Origin: Pseudocercospora fijiensis CIRAD86
Taxonomy: Eukaryota > Ascomycota > Dothideomycetes > Mycosphaerellales > Mycosphaerellaceae
Direction of reading: 5' to 3'
Assembly (NCBI RefSeq): GCF_000340215.1
Contig: NW_006921537.1
Coordinates: 1,639,011-1,703,010, forward strand
Length of the DNA stretch: 64,000 nucleotides
The notes under the pieces are model-generated. The model ran no database searches and was not told the origin of the DNA. It worked only from the letters and a program-made list of their open reading frames with translations. Below are positions 45,105 through 57,927 of this stretch, in pieces. Made by a program: the position numbers and the translations under genes. Each line of letters opens with the position of its first letter. Position 1 is the first letter of the stretch.

Positions 45105-45916
45105 ATGTCTCACGGAAAGATGACCCTTTACAAGCTGGTAGTGCTTGGTGATGGAGGAGTGGGAAAAACGGCTTTGACGATCCAAGTGAGTGTGCCGAAT
45201 ATGGCATGGCTGTGTGCAACGGTACTAATCTACTGCAGCTCTGCTTGAACCACTTCGTCGAGACGTACGACCCCACCATCGAAGACTCCTACCGAAAGCA
45301 AGTCCAAATCGACGGCCAATCTTGTATGCTGGAGGTGCTGGATACTGCTGGTCAAGAAGAGTACACTGCACTTCGGGATCAATGGATAAGAGACGGCGAG
45401 GGTTTCATACTGGTCTACAGCATATCTTCGCGATCGTCTTTTACCAGAATACAGAAGTTCCATCACCAGATCCAACGAGTGAAAGAGTCTGCTGCAGCAG
45501 GTTCGCCTACATACCCAGGCTCACCCTTGTCCCTGACCATGGGCTACTCTGGACCAGCACCGATCATGCTGGTCGGCAACAAATGCGACCGAGTCACAGA
45601 GCGAGAAGTATCCACACAAGAAGGCCTCGCGCTCGCAAAGCAATTAAACTGCGAATTTGTCGAAGCATCGGCTAAAAACTGCGTCAATGTCGAAAAGGCA
45701 TTTTACGACGTGGTGCGCCAATTGCGGAGACAAAGAGCTAGCGCGCCATCTCGGCAGAGCCAGAAGATATCACATTCAGATCCTTCAGCTGCCAGAATAC
45801 CTCGGACTAATGGCGGCGCTGAACTTTATGCCGACCGCGACAAGAAGAAGCGATATCGACGATCCGACAAGGAACGAGAGCGCGGAGGCGGGGGCAGCAA
45901 ATGTGTGATATTGTGA
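45105..45916 (+). CDS. rasB: Ras-family GTPase, RasB (ras-2) type
   Basis: Two exons (45105-45185, 45239-45916) give 252 residues. The start lies in a strong context, GCCGCCACCATGT. Nucleotide-binding motifs: P-loop GDGGVGKT (15-22), effector loop YDPTIEDSY (37-45), DTAGQEE (62-68), NKCD (141-144) and SAK (171-173). The segment between about 110 and 135 is an insertion rich in Ser, Pro and Gly found in fungal RasB/ras-2 but not RasA. The C terminus is polybasic and ends in the CaaX box CVIL; a final Leu predicts geranylgeranylation rather than farnesylation. Role: membrane signalling for polarised growth and conidiation in filamentous fungi. It is the first host gene right of the transposon block. 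Confidence 0.93.
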
Positions 45917-47249
45917 ATTTGAAATTCCTCGCATGCATGAAACGACACACAAGCACTGCGCGCGGCAGTGGGATATCTTTCTTGGCTTTCCAATCTACAC
46001 CCTCCTCCGAGCAGACCCGAGTAGCGAATGACCGAGGCTTCGAAATGCATTCCGGTGGACATTGAGGCTGCATATACGTAAGGTGCTGTCGATCACTTGC
46101 AGGCGACATGAACGATGGCTGCAGCCCGCACGCGAGTTATATGGAGCACGGCAAGCTGGGCTGGTCGGTCGGTTGGCATTCTTTTCAGCCTCCTCCCGGC
46201 TCCACGACGACATCCTCGACTTTGCGCTCGTTCGAACAGCTGTGTGCATGAATGGCTTGATCAAACGCTCGAAGCCATATCGAAGTCACTCACTTTTCGC
46301 CCCCTTTTCTTTACAAGGAGAGCTTCCTTCTTACGAACGGGAGTGGACAGAGCTCCGAAGGATCCAGTTGGGCATCCGGTGGAGGAGCAATGGGTCCTGA
46401 TCTGCACAGGGGCAGTGTTGGACAAGGGAGTGCACAGAAGCGAATGGAAGAATCCTACGATCACGGCTCACGAACAATGAACGGCAGCTGCCGCATTTCT
46501 CCACAGTCACATTCGCACCGTTCTAGTTTTTGGATAAACTGCCAGGATTTGTGCCGCTCGAGCACGCGTAGTGCATCCTACATCTAGACGAATTTACGAA
46601 AGGCTTGTGAGCGGGTGACGAGAGCAACGGCTATTCGTTGGAGAGGGAGGCAATCATGACGGAACGGCATATTGGACAATACGTTGTGGATACGAGATTC
46701 ATCATCATCGTTGAGAATGAGGATAAGCAGGAAACGTTACTTTAGAAAGGCAGGATACCCATGCTAAAGGTCGGTCGAAGAGGCTTTGTTGAAACAACCA
46801 TCCGAATACACCCAAGCATTTCAGGCTCATTGTTCCGGGATTCTGACACGCAACGTGCTGTCTCTGTAGCCGTGCCGTCGGTTCGGCCTGGTCTGCCGAT
46901 TTTGCCGTGCTGCTGCCGCTTTCTCGTGTTTGGCCAATTCCTCATTGCACTCGGCGTTTTCTCTCTTGGCTTTGCGCCAAGCTACCTATCCCTTATCACA
47001 TGCTCGCGATGGGTCCGATGGTCGAAATGAGGAAGAGGACGGTGAGAATGAGAACTTTCCATGTCAATGATGGACAATGGTGGATGGTAGGATTCGTTTC
47101 CGCCTAGCCGTCAATCGGGCATTCATCAGGCTCTCGCGTCTACGCGGATTCATGAATATGGTTCGTATGCTAGATGACGGAGCTGCTGACAACCAACAAC
47201 CACGCGTTACTAAAGATGACAGGCGAACCCGCCGACGGCCGAGGTCTCA
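45917..47249. other. Intergenic region, no gene recognised
   Basis: About 1.3 kb of normal composition. Frames of up to 121 codons (46115-46480 plus) lack motifs. It includes the 3' untranslated region of the ras gene. Confidence 0.5.
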
Positions 47250-48977
47250 GAACTTAAAATCAAAGTCTGGATTTACCCATTAGGGCCATTACCCATTCCA
47301 TTGCTTCACTCATTGGTGTGATAGCCGCACCTGCCGCAGCACCTAGCAAGCATCGCGTAAACGTTGCTCGCGGCGGTTGCGGCTGCAGACTTTCCCGGAT
47401 AGATGTCTACCATGTGAGAGGACATTCAGGACTTGGAAGCCGGCGGATAGACAGTATCCGATGATGGAGAGCATGATAGCCGGCCCAGCCAAAGATAGGT
47501 ATCTTGTGGGAAAGCATCCGCGCGTAGCCTATGATCGCGATTGCTCCGGTCAAGAGCAGTGGTAATGCTATCTGCATGCGCGCGAACTCGATTGGGAAGT
47601 TCGTGAGGTCTGCTTGGCGGTTGCGCTTGATAGGAAAGTTGAGTCGCTTAGCCAGTGTTAAACGCTGGGATCACGCCGCCGCCTCCGATAGGAAGCTGGA
47701 GACTCTGTCACAGCAGAGTGTACCTCGACATGCAGCGTGGTCTGCGCTAGTGAGGGATGGTGACACTCACAACGTCGAACCCGTACAGTGTGTGGAAGCT
47801 GGTAGACGCGCCTGTGGATATAGCGTAGACGCAGGCCAATGCAATTCCGGTCGCCAGCAGTATGGGTGCCGATTCCAAGTCTGCGATTACAATCAAAGTC
47901 GAGACTCGCTATGACGATTTTGCAGTTCTTGCGGAGCTCCGCCAGTTTGCTTTCGTCGACCTGAATGCCTCGTGCCAGTCTTCTTCGATGGCGAATGTTA
48001 TCACTGAGGTTCCGGCTCATCTATGGCGGTGGAATCGATCCATCACCTACGATTATGCGACATGTCTCGAGGAAGAGGAGTGCCAGTGGGATGGAGAAGG
48101 CGATGGAGAGGATAAGGACAGCCTAGAATATGCAGTTGCTATGTCGGCAATTTTCGCCAGGTCAAGCTGGATGTAGACACTCGCCAATGCCATCCGAGAA
48201 ACTGGCTCATCAGGTCACCAAGGATGGGACTCAGCGCCGGACCTAGGATTGTTCCCAGCGATGTGAGGGGATGCAATCGCCGACCACGCCATTGGCCAGT
48301 GCGACGGTCCCACTACTTTATGCTGGTTGTAGCATTCGGAGAAGTAGAAGCGCTGTGAGGTCGTTCTGCAGAGCCAATGCCATGTTGGCGGTGATATAGA
48401 TTGTGAAGCATGTGCAGTAGGCTGGTCTTCGTCCATCTTCGTCCGAGAAGCCTGCGATCATCGGTGCCCAGCCTTGCACGATCAGAGATGTTGTGACTGC
48501 GATGTTGGCCTTCGAGCTCGAGACGTGAAGGTCCGAGGCGATTGGGTTCAATGCCGGGTAGTAGATTGAGCCAGACATTGGACTGGACCAGGTAGCGAAG
48601 GATTCTGCTACAACGACGGCTCGCTTCTGGCCCGTGGTGAATAGAGAGTAATCTTCGCTAGCTATGACTTGGTTCTCAATATACAGTCGCTTCTCGGTAT
48701 CTGCTTCTGGCTGGTTGACGTCTGGTGAGGCTTTCGAGGCACGACTAAGTTTAATGTCGTCGCCCGCGTTTGGGTCCGCACCTTCTTCAGATTGCTCTTC
48801 TGCTGTCATCCAGGCTTCTGTGCACGCTGGCTTCGACAGGCAGTTGTACAACCAGGTTGTCTCTGGCAAGTTCTGGCTCGCGATGCTGTATTCGGTGTTG
48901 TGTGGCGAATATGGTGTCAATCCTCCCCATTGGCTTTTCTCTCTGCCGCTCTTCCTGCTGTGTGGATCACTTGACAC
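47250..48977 (-). pseudogene. Major facilitator superfamily transporter, decayed (DHA1-like)
   Basis: The 5' part is still open for 219 codons from the ATG at 48977 and carries the conserved DHA1 N-terminal region: YSLFTTGQKRAVVVAESFAT, SPMSGSIYYPALNPIASDL, the ADxxGRRP-like loop FSDEDGRRPAY and TM helices. Further pieces of the same family follow in other frames: VALANGVVGD (about 48280), FSIPLALLFLETCR...VGDGSIPPP (about 48030-48100), NLSDNIRHRRRL and VDESKLAELRKN (about 47930-48010), FPIEFARMQIALPLL (about 47560-47600) and CLLGAAAGAAITPMSEAM (about 47290-47345). Multiple frameshifts and stops separate them. Substitutions are not confined to CA/TG, unlike the repeat block. Intact relatives export drugs or other small molecules with proton antiport. 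Confidence 0.85.
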
Positions 48978-49854
48978 TTTTCCCTCGGGTCGCTTGGTAG
49001 GTCTCCCGAGTCAGTTCTGCTGCGTTGGCTTTCTCTGCCTTTTGGACCCTTGGCTTTTCCCACATTGAAGTAAATCAGTCCTCAAGAACTGAATTGAACA
49101 GCCTACCCTGCTGCTCGCAGCTATTTGATGCACCGGGCATGAGCCTGAAAGTCGGCCTTTTTGGATGGACTACAGGCAGCGGCATATCTTTCAGCGCGCG
49201 AATCAATTGCTTCACCCGAGAGCGCGAGGAGGGACATTGAGGAGCCAAGTATTCAAGGCCATATCGAAGTGCTTCTGTAGCGCCATCGCGGAAGACGGGA
49301 GACTTGCATCTTTTGGCTGACAACAATGTCTTCCGGTAGGTGTGCCTTTCGAGGTCGGGTCGTTTTGATGATGTGGGTTTTGAATTGGGAAGTCGAAGTA
49401 CGACTTCACTGTGTAAGGTTGAGCAAACGCTGTGGTCGTGAATGCTTGGCGTTTCTTGTTAGGGTTAGGGTTATCACGACGGCGACGATTACCAATTTTC
49501 GATTTTCGCTGCGAACTTGAAGCCGGGGCTTCTTGGTAGTAGTTCTGGATTGTTGTGTGATTTTGAGCTGCTTCGGATGTGTTTTACGTGCTGCTTGTGA
49601 GAAGTTCTGATTTATGCATCCTTCTGTATTGCTCAAATTTGAAAGTATGTGAAGTATCCATTACAACACCTAACCACATTCCACGTCAAAGCACGGAGGC
49701 AACGACAAAATGCAGACAGGCAGCACCATGTGAGGACACCAAGAAATCAACGAAGAGCAACAACCACAAGACATTCGAACTTCTATCACGATGCAAAACG
49801 CCGAACTGGCGGCAGCCAATACGCCAAAGCTCACACCATGAACAACACCACAAC
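48978..49854. other. Intergenic region with a telomere-like motif
   Basis: About 880 bp. Short frames on both strands (for example 49075-49326 minus, 83 codons) have no recognisable domain. GTTAGGGTTAGGGTTA at 49458-49473 is listed separately. Confidence 0.5.
49458..49473 (+). repeat. Interstitial telomere-like repeat (TTAGGG)2.5
   Basis: GTTAGGGTTAGGGTTA, two and a half copies of the fungal telomere hexamer, in otherwise ordinary sequence. Such motifs can bind telomere-repeat proteins in promoters, mark repaired breaks, or occur by chance. Confidence 0.85.
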
Positions 49855-50722
49855 TCACCTCTGCACCTCGATGCCTAGCTTCTCGGCCGCAGCAATGAAA
49901 CCATCCTCACCCTCGGTGACCCAAACATCAACGATGCCCTGCTCGTCGCGCAGCTCAGGATGTCGCTCTTCCAACGACCTTTCCACGTAGACCGTGCGGA
50001 AGCCGAGTGACTTGGCCGCTTTGAGATCGTCCAAATGCGCAGCCACCATCACACACTCCTCAGGCTTGATACCCATCTTCTCTGCAGCTCCAAGATAGAC
50101 CTTGGGACTCGGCTTGTAGGAATTGAACATCTCTGCGGAATAGATGTGGGTAAAAGGCATGCCGCCATGCTTGACCATGTCCTCCAGAAGGCTGACATTG
50201 CCATTGCTCAGCGTACAGGTATTGAATTTCTTGTTCAGCTCACGGATGCCATGTGGCGTGTCGACCCACGGATCCAGATAATGCCAGATTTTGCTAAGCT
50301 CCAGAACCTGCTGCTCATTCCACAGAGAGGCCAAATGCTCGGCCTCCAAAAGCTCCACTAGAGCGTCAAGATGGTGCTGATCGACGGTCTTATATGGAAT
50401 ATCGGGGTCGCTCGCAATTGCACGAGTAAATACCAGATAGGTGTTGCGCCAGTCTTGTGCGAGCTCGCCCCAGTCTTCCTTCGTCTGCCAGCAATCAGTA
50501 GGACGTCATCCTCGCTACCATTTATATGCTCACCATAGCTGTAGCCTTCGTATAAGCTTGACCAGAGAGCGAAGGAGTTGAGGAGTTCAAGGCTTCTTGA
50601 GCTCTGTTGTAAAGTGCATCTGTAACAGTCTTCCGCCAGTCGACACACGTGCCAAAAACATCGAAGAATAGCGCCTTCGGCTGCGCCCCCTGAAATGGAG
50701 GAGCTATCTTGTGGTGATGCAT
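49855..50722 (-). CDS. Haloacid dehalogenase, type II (HAD superfamily)
   Basis: Two exons on the minus strand, 50722-50534 and 50484-49855, encode 272 residues. HAD motif I is FFDVFGTCVDW with the nucleophile Asp21; motif II is TLSNGN; the motif III Lys is in KPSPKVYLGAAEKMG; motif IV is VAAHLDDLKAAKSLG. This order and the VAAH...DLxAAKxxGxRTVYVER ending are typical of the (S)-2-haloacid dehalogenase family, which hydrolyses 2-haloalkanoates. The true substrate in fungi is usually unknown. The DDL in motif IV is usually WDL or NDL in this family, a small deviation. The intron (50485-50533) is 49 nt. Confidence 0.9.
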
Positions 50723-51727
50723 TCTGCAAAGTAGTTACGAGCCCGTGAGTATGGACGAGAGCTGGGTAGTGCTGATGTGTGGTAGGGGCGAAACTGGTAC
50801 GGATTGTCAGTCTTGACCTGCCAGGCCTAGAATTGCTCGAGGAGAGTGCGCAGGGAGCGCTCTTTAGTGAATTTATAGTAGTCCCAATGTCCACGTCGGC
50901 CGACCCTAAAGCACCTGAGAGATTCTTACAAGCTTGGAAGACGCCTTACGAAAGCTCCACTAGTCCTAGGTGCATGCAGCTGAAAGCGACCTCGGCCAGC
51001 ACTGCTGGTCACCCAGGAGGATTGGAAGACATCTAATCTGCCCGCAGCACAACACAAATGTCCATTACTGCCCTGCACCAGTGTGCGACCTGTACGCACG
51101 ATGAAGTCAATGTTCGGAGAGACTGTGAGGCACGTTGACGTTCTGCAACTTCTGCTCAGGGTTGGGGAGAAGGGTCTTGCGCAAGCGGAAGTTGGGGCTT
51201 TTGGATAGTATGGCCCCAAACCCACACAGTTCCTAAACGATCATCAGCAACACACTATGTCACTATCTTGCATGCTGCGGAACTTCATATTGGATAGCAC
51301 AGATAATTTCTGTGCGTAGAAGCAGCAGTCTCCACAATGCAGGTGCACATTGCCGGCGACTCCCGGAGCGATACTCGACTTCACGTCATCAAAACAACGC
51401 GGTGGTCACTGCTTCACCATAACGAGCAAAGCCTCGAACGAGCGCGACAGAAAAGTAAACAAAGCAAAGCGCAAGTGCAGGGTGGAAGCGAAAGGACATT
51501 CGTGAATAGTTAATGCATCGTTGTCATTGATCGGCTCAATTATCACCACGAAACTCCTGGAGCCGTTATGTTACAGCAGTAAAAAGCTAGGCCTGAAAAT
51601 GTGCCTGCTATCCCATCCCATTCGCGCCATCCATCGCCAGCCGTCTCTGAGCTGCAGCCCCTCGCTGATGGATATCTGAGTGTCGTAAAACCATGCAAAA
51701 CAAAAACCCATATCATAAACCAAGCAT
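50723..51727. other. Intergenic region between the dehalogenase and histone H4
   Basis: About 1 kb; short overlapping frames only. It should hold the dehalogenase promoter and the H4 3' untranslated region. Nothing else recognised. Confidence 0.55.
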
Positions 51728-53297
<1,570 letters not shown>

Positions 53298-54076
53298 GTG
53301 ATGTATCTTTTCCATCTACCGACACGACTTCATGAGTAACCACCTCGACCTCTCCGGCACAGTCAGCATGGGTGACGGGCGGTGGTAACTTGGCTACTTC
53401 TTCACATTGGCGTTTATGGGGGCTACTATCAGATGACTTGGGCAAGTCAATGGGTGTTTTCAAACGAGATATCACGGTGCGCCAGGAGGGCGAGCGGCAC
53501 TATCATGCTATGTATCATAATGACAATGGTGCATGAGAATTGCAACTGATCAATACTTCACTGCGGCTTCCATCTCACGTTTCTCAATCGATATTGCCTC
53601 TGTGACCGCTCGTTGCGACTCACTGCTGACACGAATCTTGCTGTTCGCGCTGCTTGCCACCGGGCGCAATTTGCTTCACCATCTCTCCAGCCTGGCCATT
53701 TCCCGAACGCTCTCGCTAGCCATGCGTGTCCATGTCGTCACCAAAACATCGACCTGTGAACACACTGATTCAAGCAGTCTTTTTTCAGAATACATCTTTG
53801 TTTTCCCCAACAACATGGCAAGGTGCTCAATTGCTGTGGTACCTGATGAGCCGTTAGCCATCAGCCCTGTGAGCCACCAAAGAAGCACGCTAGAGTCGGC
53901 CGCAGGAACCGCAGAGCCGATGTCCGGCCAGTAAACAATCGGCATTGGACTCATCATGCAACAACATCTTGAACAGCTCGTTCAACAAGCACACAAGTAT
54001 CCTTACTATGCCTGCCTGCTAGCATTCTTATTTCTCTCCTCTCGTTGTCAATGCCTTCTTCTTTCATCTTCCAAAC
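53298..54076. other. Intergenic region, no gene recognised
   Basis: About 780 bp. Frames of 133 codons (53533-53934 plus) and 93 codons (53676-53957 minus) overlap and have no motif. Confidence 0.5.
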
Positions 54077-54892
54077 ATGATACCTCCCTTCCTCGCTGGA
54101 CGGTCAACCCTCCGCCGACTCCATCAGACCGTGCAGCGAAACCTCAACCACTATCCTGCAAAGCACAGCAAGAGATGGGAGTCTACAAAGCCATGTAATA
54201 CATCTAATCGCAATGTCTCCGCTACAGCGAATGCAACTTCAAAACAAACTACAACGACAGAAGCGTTTGGCGGCACATACTGGGCATGGGTCGAACCCTT
54301 CCGCGCGTACTCGGACATGCAACAACGAAGTCCTCTTCTGACGCAGTGGGAATCTACATTGATCATCTATTTCCTTGGCGATCTCTCTGCGCAAACCGTT
54401 CAAACCAATGTCTTTACAGAAGGCAGATATGAACCAAAACGCGGCCTGATAGCTCTCATAATCGGCGGCATTGTCAGCATTCCTTCTTATAAATGGTTCC
54501 TCTGGCTAGGACGCAACTTCAACTACGCGCAACATTGGAAGAGCTTGGCTGCGAAAATTGTGGTGTCTCAAATGTGCTTCACCCCGATCTTCAACACGTA
54601 CTTCTTTGGAATGCAGACGATCTTGTCGGGTGGAAGTTTCAAAGAGGCAAAGGACAGAGTGATCAGGACTGTGCCTGTGAGCTGGAAGAATAGCTGGAAA
54701 ATCTGGCCTTTGGTCACGGCGTTTACGTTCACGTTCATTAAGCCTGTGAATAGGAACGTCTTCGCAGGCTTCATCGCGATCGGCTGGCAAACATACCTCA
54801 GCTGGTTGAATCGAGTGGCAGAGGCCGAGGCGAAAAAGAAGGGCCTTGGTGCTGTGAGAAGAACGACGAAGAAGTCCAAGGACAAGCCGTGA
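54077..54892 (+). CDS. Mpv17/PMP22-family membrane protein
   Basis: Single exon of 271 residues. The first 40 residues (MIPPFLAGRSTLRRLHQTVQ...) are basic and hydroxylated with no acidic residue until about 36, as in a mitochondrial presequence. The body has the family pattern: a YSDMQQRSPLLTQ start of helix 1, LGDLSAQ, KRGLIALIIGGIVSIPSYKWF, FTPIFNTYFFGMQ and a C-terminal helix WPLVTAFTFTFIKPVNRNVF. Relatives such as yeast Sym1 lie in the inner mitochondrial membrane or peroxisome and affect metabolite permeability. The basic C terminus (KKSKDKP) is species-typical. Confidence 0.88.
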   Translation: MIPPFLAGRSTLRRLHQTVQRNLNHYPAKHSKRWESTKPCNTSNRNVSATANATSKQTTTTEAFGGTYWAWVEPFRAYSDMQQRSPLLTQWESTLIIYFLGDLSAQTVQTNVFTEGRYEPKRGLIALIIGGIVSIPSYKWFLWLGRNFNYAQHWKSLAAKIVVSQMCFTPIFNTYFFGMQTILSGGSFKEAKDRVIRTVPVSWKNSWKIWPLVTAFTFTFIKPVNRNVFAGFIAIGWQTYLSWLNRVAEAEAKKKGLGAVRRTTKKSKDKP

Positions 54893-55895
54893 GATGTCGA
54901 GAGAGAATGGAGACTGCAGACGCAATATACCAATGATCCTCAGCAACAATCAAAGCGAGAAATACGGTAGGATGCTTCAGAGCCTATGATACTTTCTGTC
55001 GGATATCTGCCTGAGATGGATCCAGCATCAAGCCGGCATATGCACTGCTTTGTGCCCAAGCCTCAAAGCACGCAGAGATGCCCTTCGAGCGAGGGGAAAG
55101 CCTCCAATCTGGACCACTTGGACAACACCGAGGACGAACATTTGATACCGAGCCTTCACGTCTTTGTACGACATCTGATCCTCTTCTTGACTCTGCCCAC
55201 GCAACTAAAGTGCAAAGGCTACGACCTAACCGTCGTCGTAAGACGTTGTCTGTCTAGGCTTACTCATCCAGACCCTCTAGTTCTACAGGTTGCGATTACA
55301 GCACCTCAGTGACGATAGGAGAGTCAAGCCAGCGATGACTCACCAGTCTGCAGCGCAATGGGTATACGTTGGAAGGTCATGTCACATTTCAAACACTGCA
55401 TAAAGATCTCCAGAACGCTGCGAGAAGTGCATTCTTAGGAAAGCTGCAAAAGCTGATTGATGGTCTGAGAAGTGACTTGGAGGATGAGATGGCAGAGACG
55501 GCCACCGCCGAATGATAACTGAAAGAGCATGGCTGGCAAATTACATATGGTGAGGTACCTAGTAGGCTGCCTAGTATACAGTCCTTTTAAATATTCGACG
55601 ATTCGACGAGAGGCTATCGCCACTGCAATGCTGCCTGGAAAGTGGAGCTCCTCCGCATGCAGAGAACACCTCACCTATGCATACTAGATGCTACATAAGA
55701 TTCAGAATTCTACAAAGCCACCTACCATTACATTTCTTCTATGGCTTCGATAGTTCCAAGTCCCTTTTGCTGCTGTCCAGACCAGACCAGACCAGACCAG
55801 CATCTCCATACGCACTGGGTGTGAGTTAGCGACTTCGCGCCGACTTCGCGCAAGCTTTTTGAATCGCGTCGCGAGACCGAGAAAACAACACCCCA
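54893..55895. other. Intergenic region, no gene recognised
   Basis: About 1 kb. A 108-codon frame (54986-55312 plus) has no motif. A CCAGA pentamer repeat (about 55778-55799) lies roughly 100 bp before the exonuclease start. Confidence 0.5.
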
Positions 55896-57927
55896 ATGTT
55901 CGCACGTCGGCCGCAGCTCGAAACATTCTCTTTACACAAACACATCATCCCAATCGCTATCCCCCACGATGGCATTATGTCTCTACAGCGGCCGGCGGGG
56001 AATGGTGACGACATAGGAGATGAAGAGGATGCCGAGTCGGATTATGGCTCTGATTTCGACGACGCCACATGGGATGAGGCATTCTCGCAAGCCTTTTCTC
56101 CGGAAACACTACCCAGGGCGCCCAGGGTCAAGTTTGAAGATGCAGAAGAACCTATCCTCCCTCAGCAAGATGATTCCGAGGCACAGAGCAGCCATCTGCG
56201 ACTGGCACGCTTGCGAGATGATCTGGACGCAGCGATTGCTTCTAATAGCGAGACTTCAACCCAGCTCAAACATATTCGCGAGAGTCTCACGCGAGCCATT
56301 AGTGGGGTGGATGACTCAGATACGCAGTCTTCACGCAACATCAGGGTCAAAAGGGAATGTCCAATTGAAATCGAGTACGCCGAGGACAATAGGGCGGACT
56401 TCTCAGGTATGCTTAGCTTTGAGAGCTTGTCGGGAGAGACTGACACGCTGACTACAGCGCCTGGTAGGTGTGCAAGTAGGCGATTCTCCAGTCAAGAGCG
56501 AAAGCCCTGCGGTTGAAGATCGTGACACTAGAGATACTCGATCGCCGCTTGAAAAATTCCGACCTGCTCCCAGAAAAGGGCTTAGTGTGACGGATTTGGT
56601 CTCGCCTGCCTGGTGCGAGCTCCAGTACTGGTATTCGCTGAATAAGTACGGTCGCATCAAGAGGACGCCGATCATGAAGCAGGGGTCGAGGATACATAAA
56701 GAGAAGGAGCGGGAGATACAGACTGAGGTTCCTGTCGACACCGTCACCAAGGAGGACAGGCTAGGACTACGAATGTGGAACATGATCCAAGGAATGCGAG
56801 CTCTCAGATTACAAGGCATCACTCGGGAGTTCGATGTCTTTGGTGTCGTCGATGATCAGGTACGTCGAGGATGTGCAGTATGAATCTGGACAAGACAGAA
56901 AGAGCTAGCGTCTATCTTGGGATGATGGAGCATTTATGCCGCATCCTTTTCCCACGGCTAATACCAGCGCGAAACTCGGTGCTTTCCAAGGGCCGGAATT
57001 CTATGGTCTTTGAAACACTACTGATCAAATGCTTGTGCTTAGGTAGTGATCGGGAAGATTGACGAGCTCACCTACACCTGCCCCGACGAAACTGAAGAGG
57101 CCAAGATTCTTGGTCAAGAGGAGGCCGAGTCGGATAAGAAGAAAGGCAAGAAGAAGATGGCACTTCTGCCCGACCAAACCATGATGGATGACTTCTTCGG
57201 TACAAGTTCACGGGATCTCTTCAACAGCCAAGACGCATGGTCATCGAACGTGCAGCCGCGGCAGACGGTCTACCTGGTCGATATGAAGACGCGCAAGGCG
57301 AAGGGCCTTCCAAAGCTCGGCTCTCAAATGCGGCCTACACAGATGCAGCTCATGCTGTACCGTCGACTGCTCGAGGACCTTGCCACAAATAACGTGGAAG
57401 CCGATCGCATCTTCGACCGTTATCAGGTCGATGCTCACACTATATTCAGCGATGCCTTCATCGCTTCCATGGGCGCTATCGACTTCTCCTCGAGCCAGAG
57501 AAGCCTGGACGACCAGAACGACGAATTTGCCACCGGCGAGCAGGACAACGACCCTCTCGCCGAGATCTTGGCTTACAACACGCTAAGCGCGTTGTGGTCG
57601 CACATGATCGCAGAGTTTTCCAGAACGATCTCATCGAATACTCTATCTCCCCTCTTGACAGCCAAATTCGTCGCATCCGCGACAGGTGAATTCATCGGAC
57701 AGCAATGTTTTCCTTTCGATGGCAAGGTTTTGGATGAGTATGTAGCATCTACGATGCAGTGGTGGAAAGGTGAGCGGGAAGCCCGCGGTGTCGACATTGA
57801 GGAGGCGTCTTCCAAATGTAGGATTTGCGAATTTGCTGAAGGCTGCGAATGGCGCAGAAACAAGATCGAGGAGGCTACGCAGAAGTCTCGGCTCAGGCAT
57901 GCTGCGAGTTCCAGAAGTCAGATTTGA
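55896..57927 (+). CDS. EXO5: Exonuclease V (Exo5/Dem1)
   Basis: Three exons (55896-56406, 56468-56859, 57043-57927) encode 595 residues. The acidic N-terminal part (YGSDFDDATWDEAF) is followed by the nuclease: SVTDLVSPAWCELQYWY with Cys220, GSRIHKEKEREI, IGKIDEL with Asp308, and VYLVDMKTRK with Asp381 and Lys383 (the PD-(D/E)XK core). Three further cysteines, 560, 563 and 569 (CRICEFAEGC), complete the set that binds a 4Fe-4S cluster with Cys220. Known role: a single-strand DNA exonuclease needed for mitochondrial DNA maintenance in yeast and for crosslink repair in animals. The first ATG gives a basic N terminus (MFARRPQ) compatible with mitochondrial import; a second in-frame ATG at 55977 is possible. 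The second intron is long at 183 nt. Confidence 0.93.
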
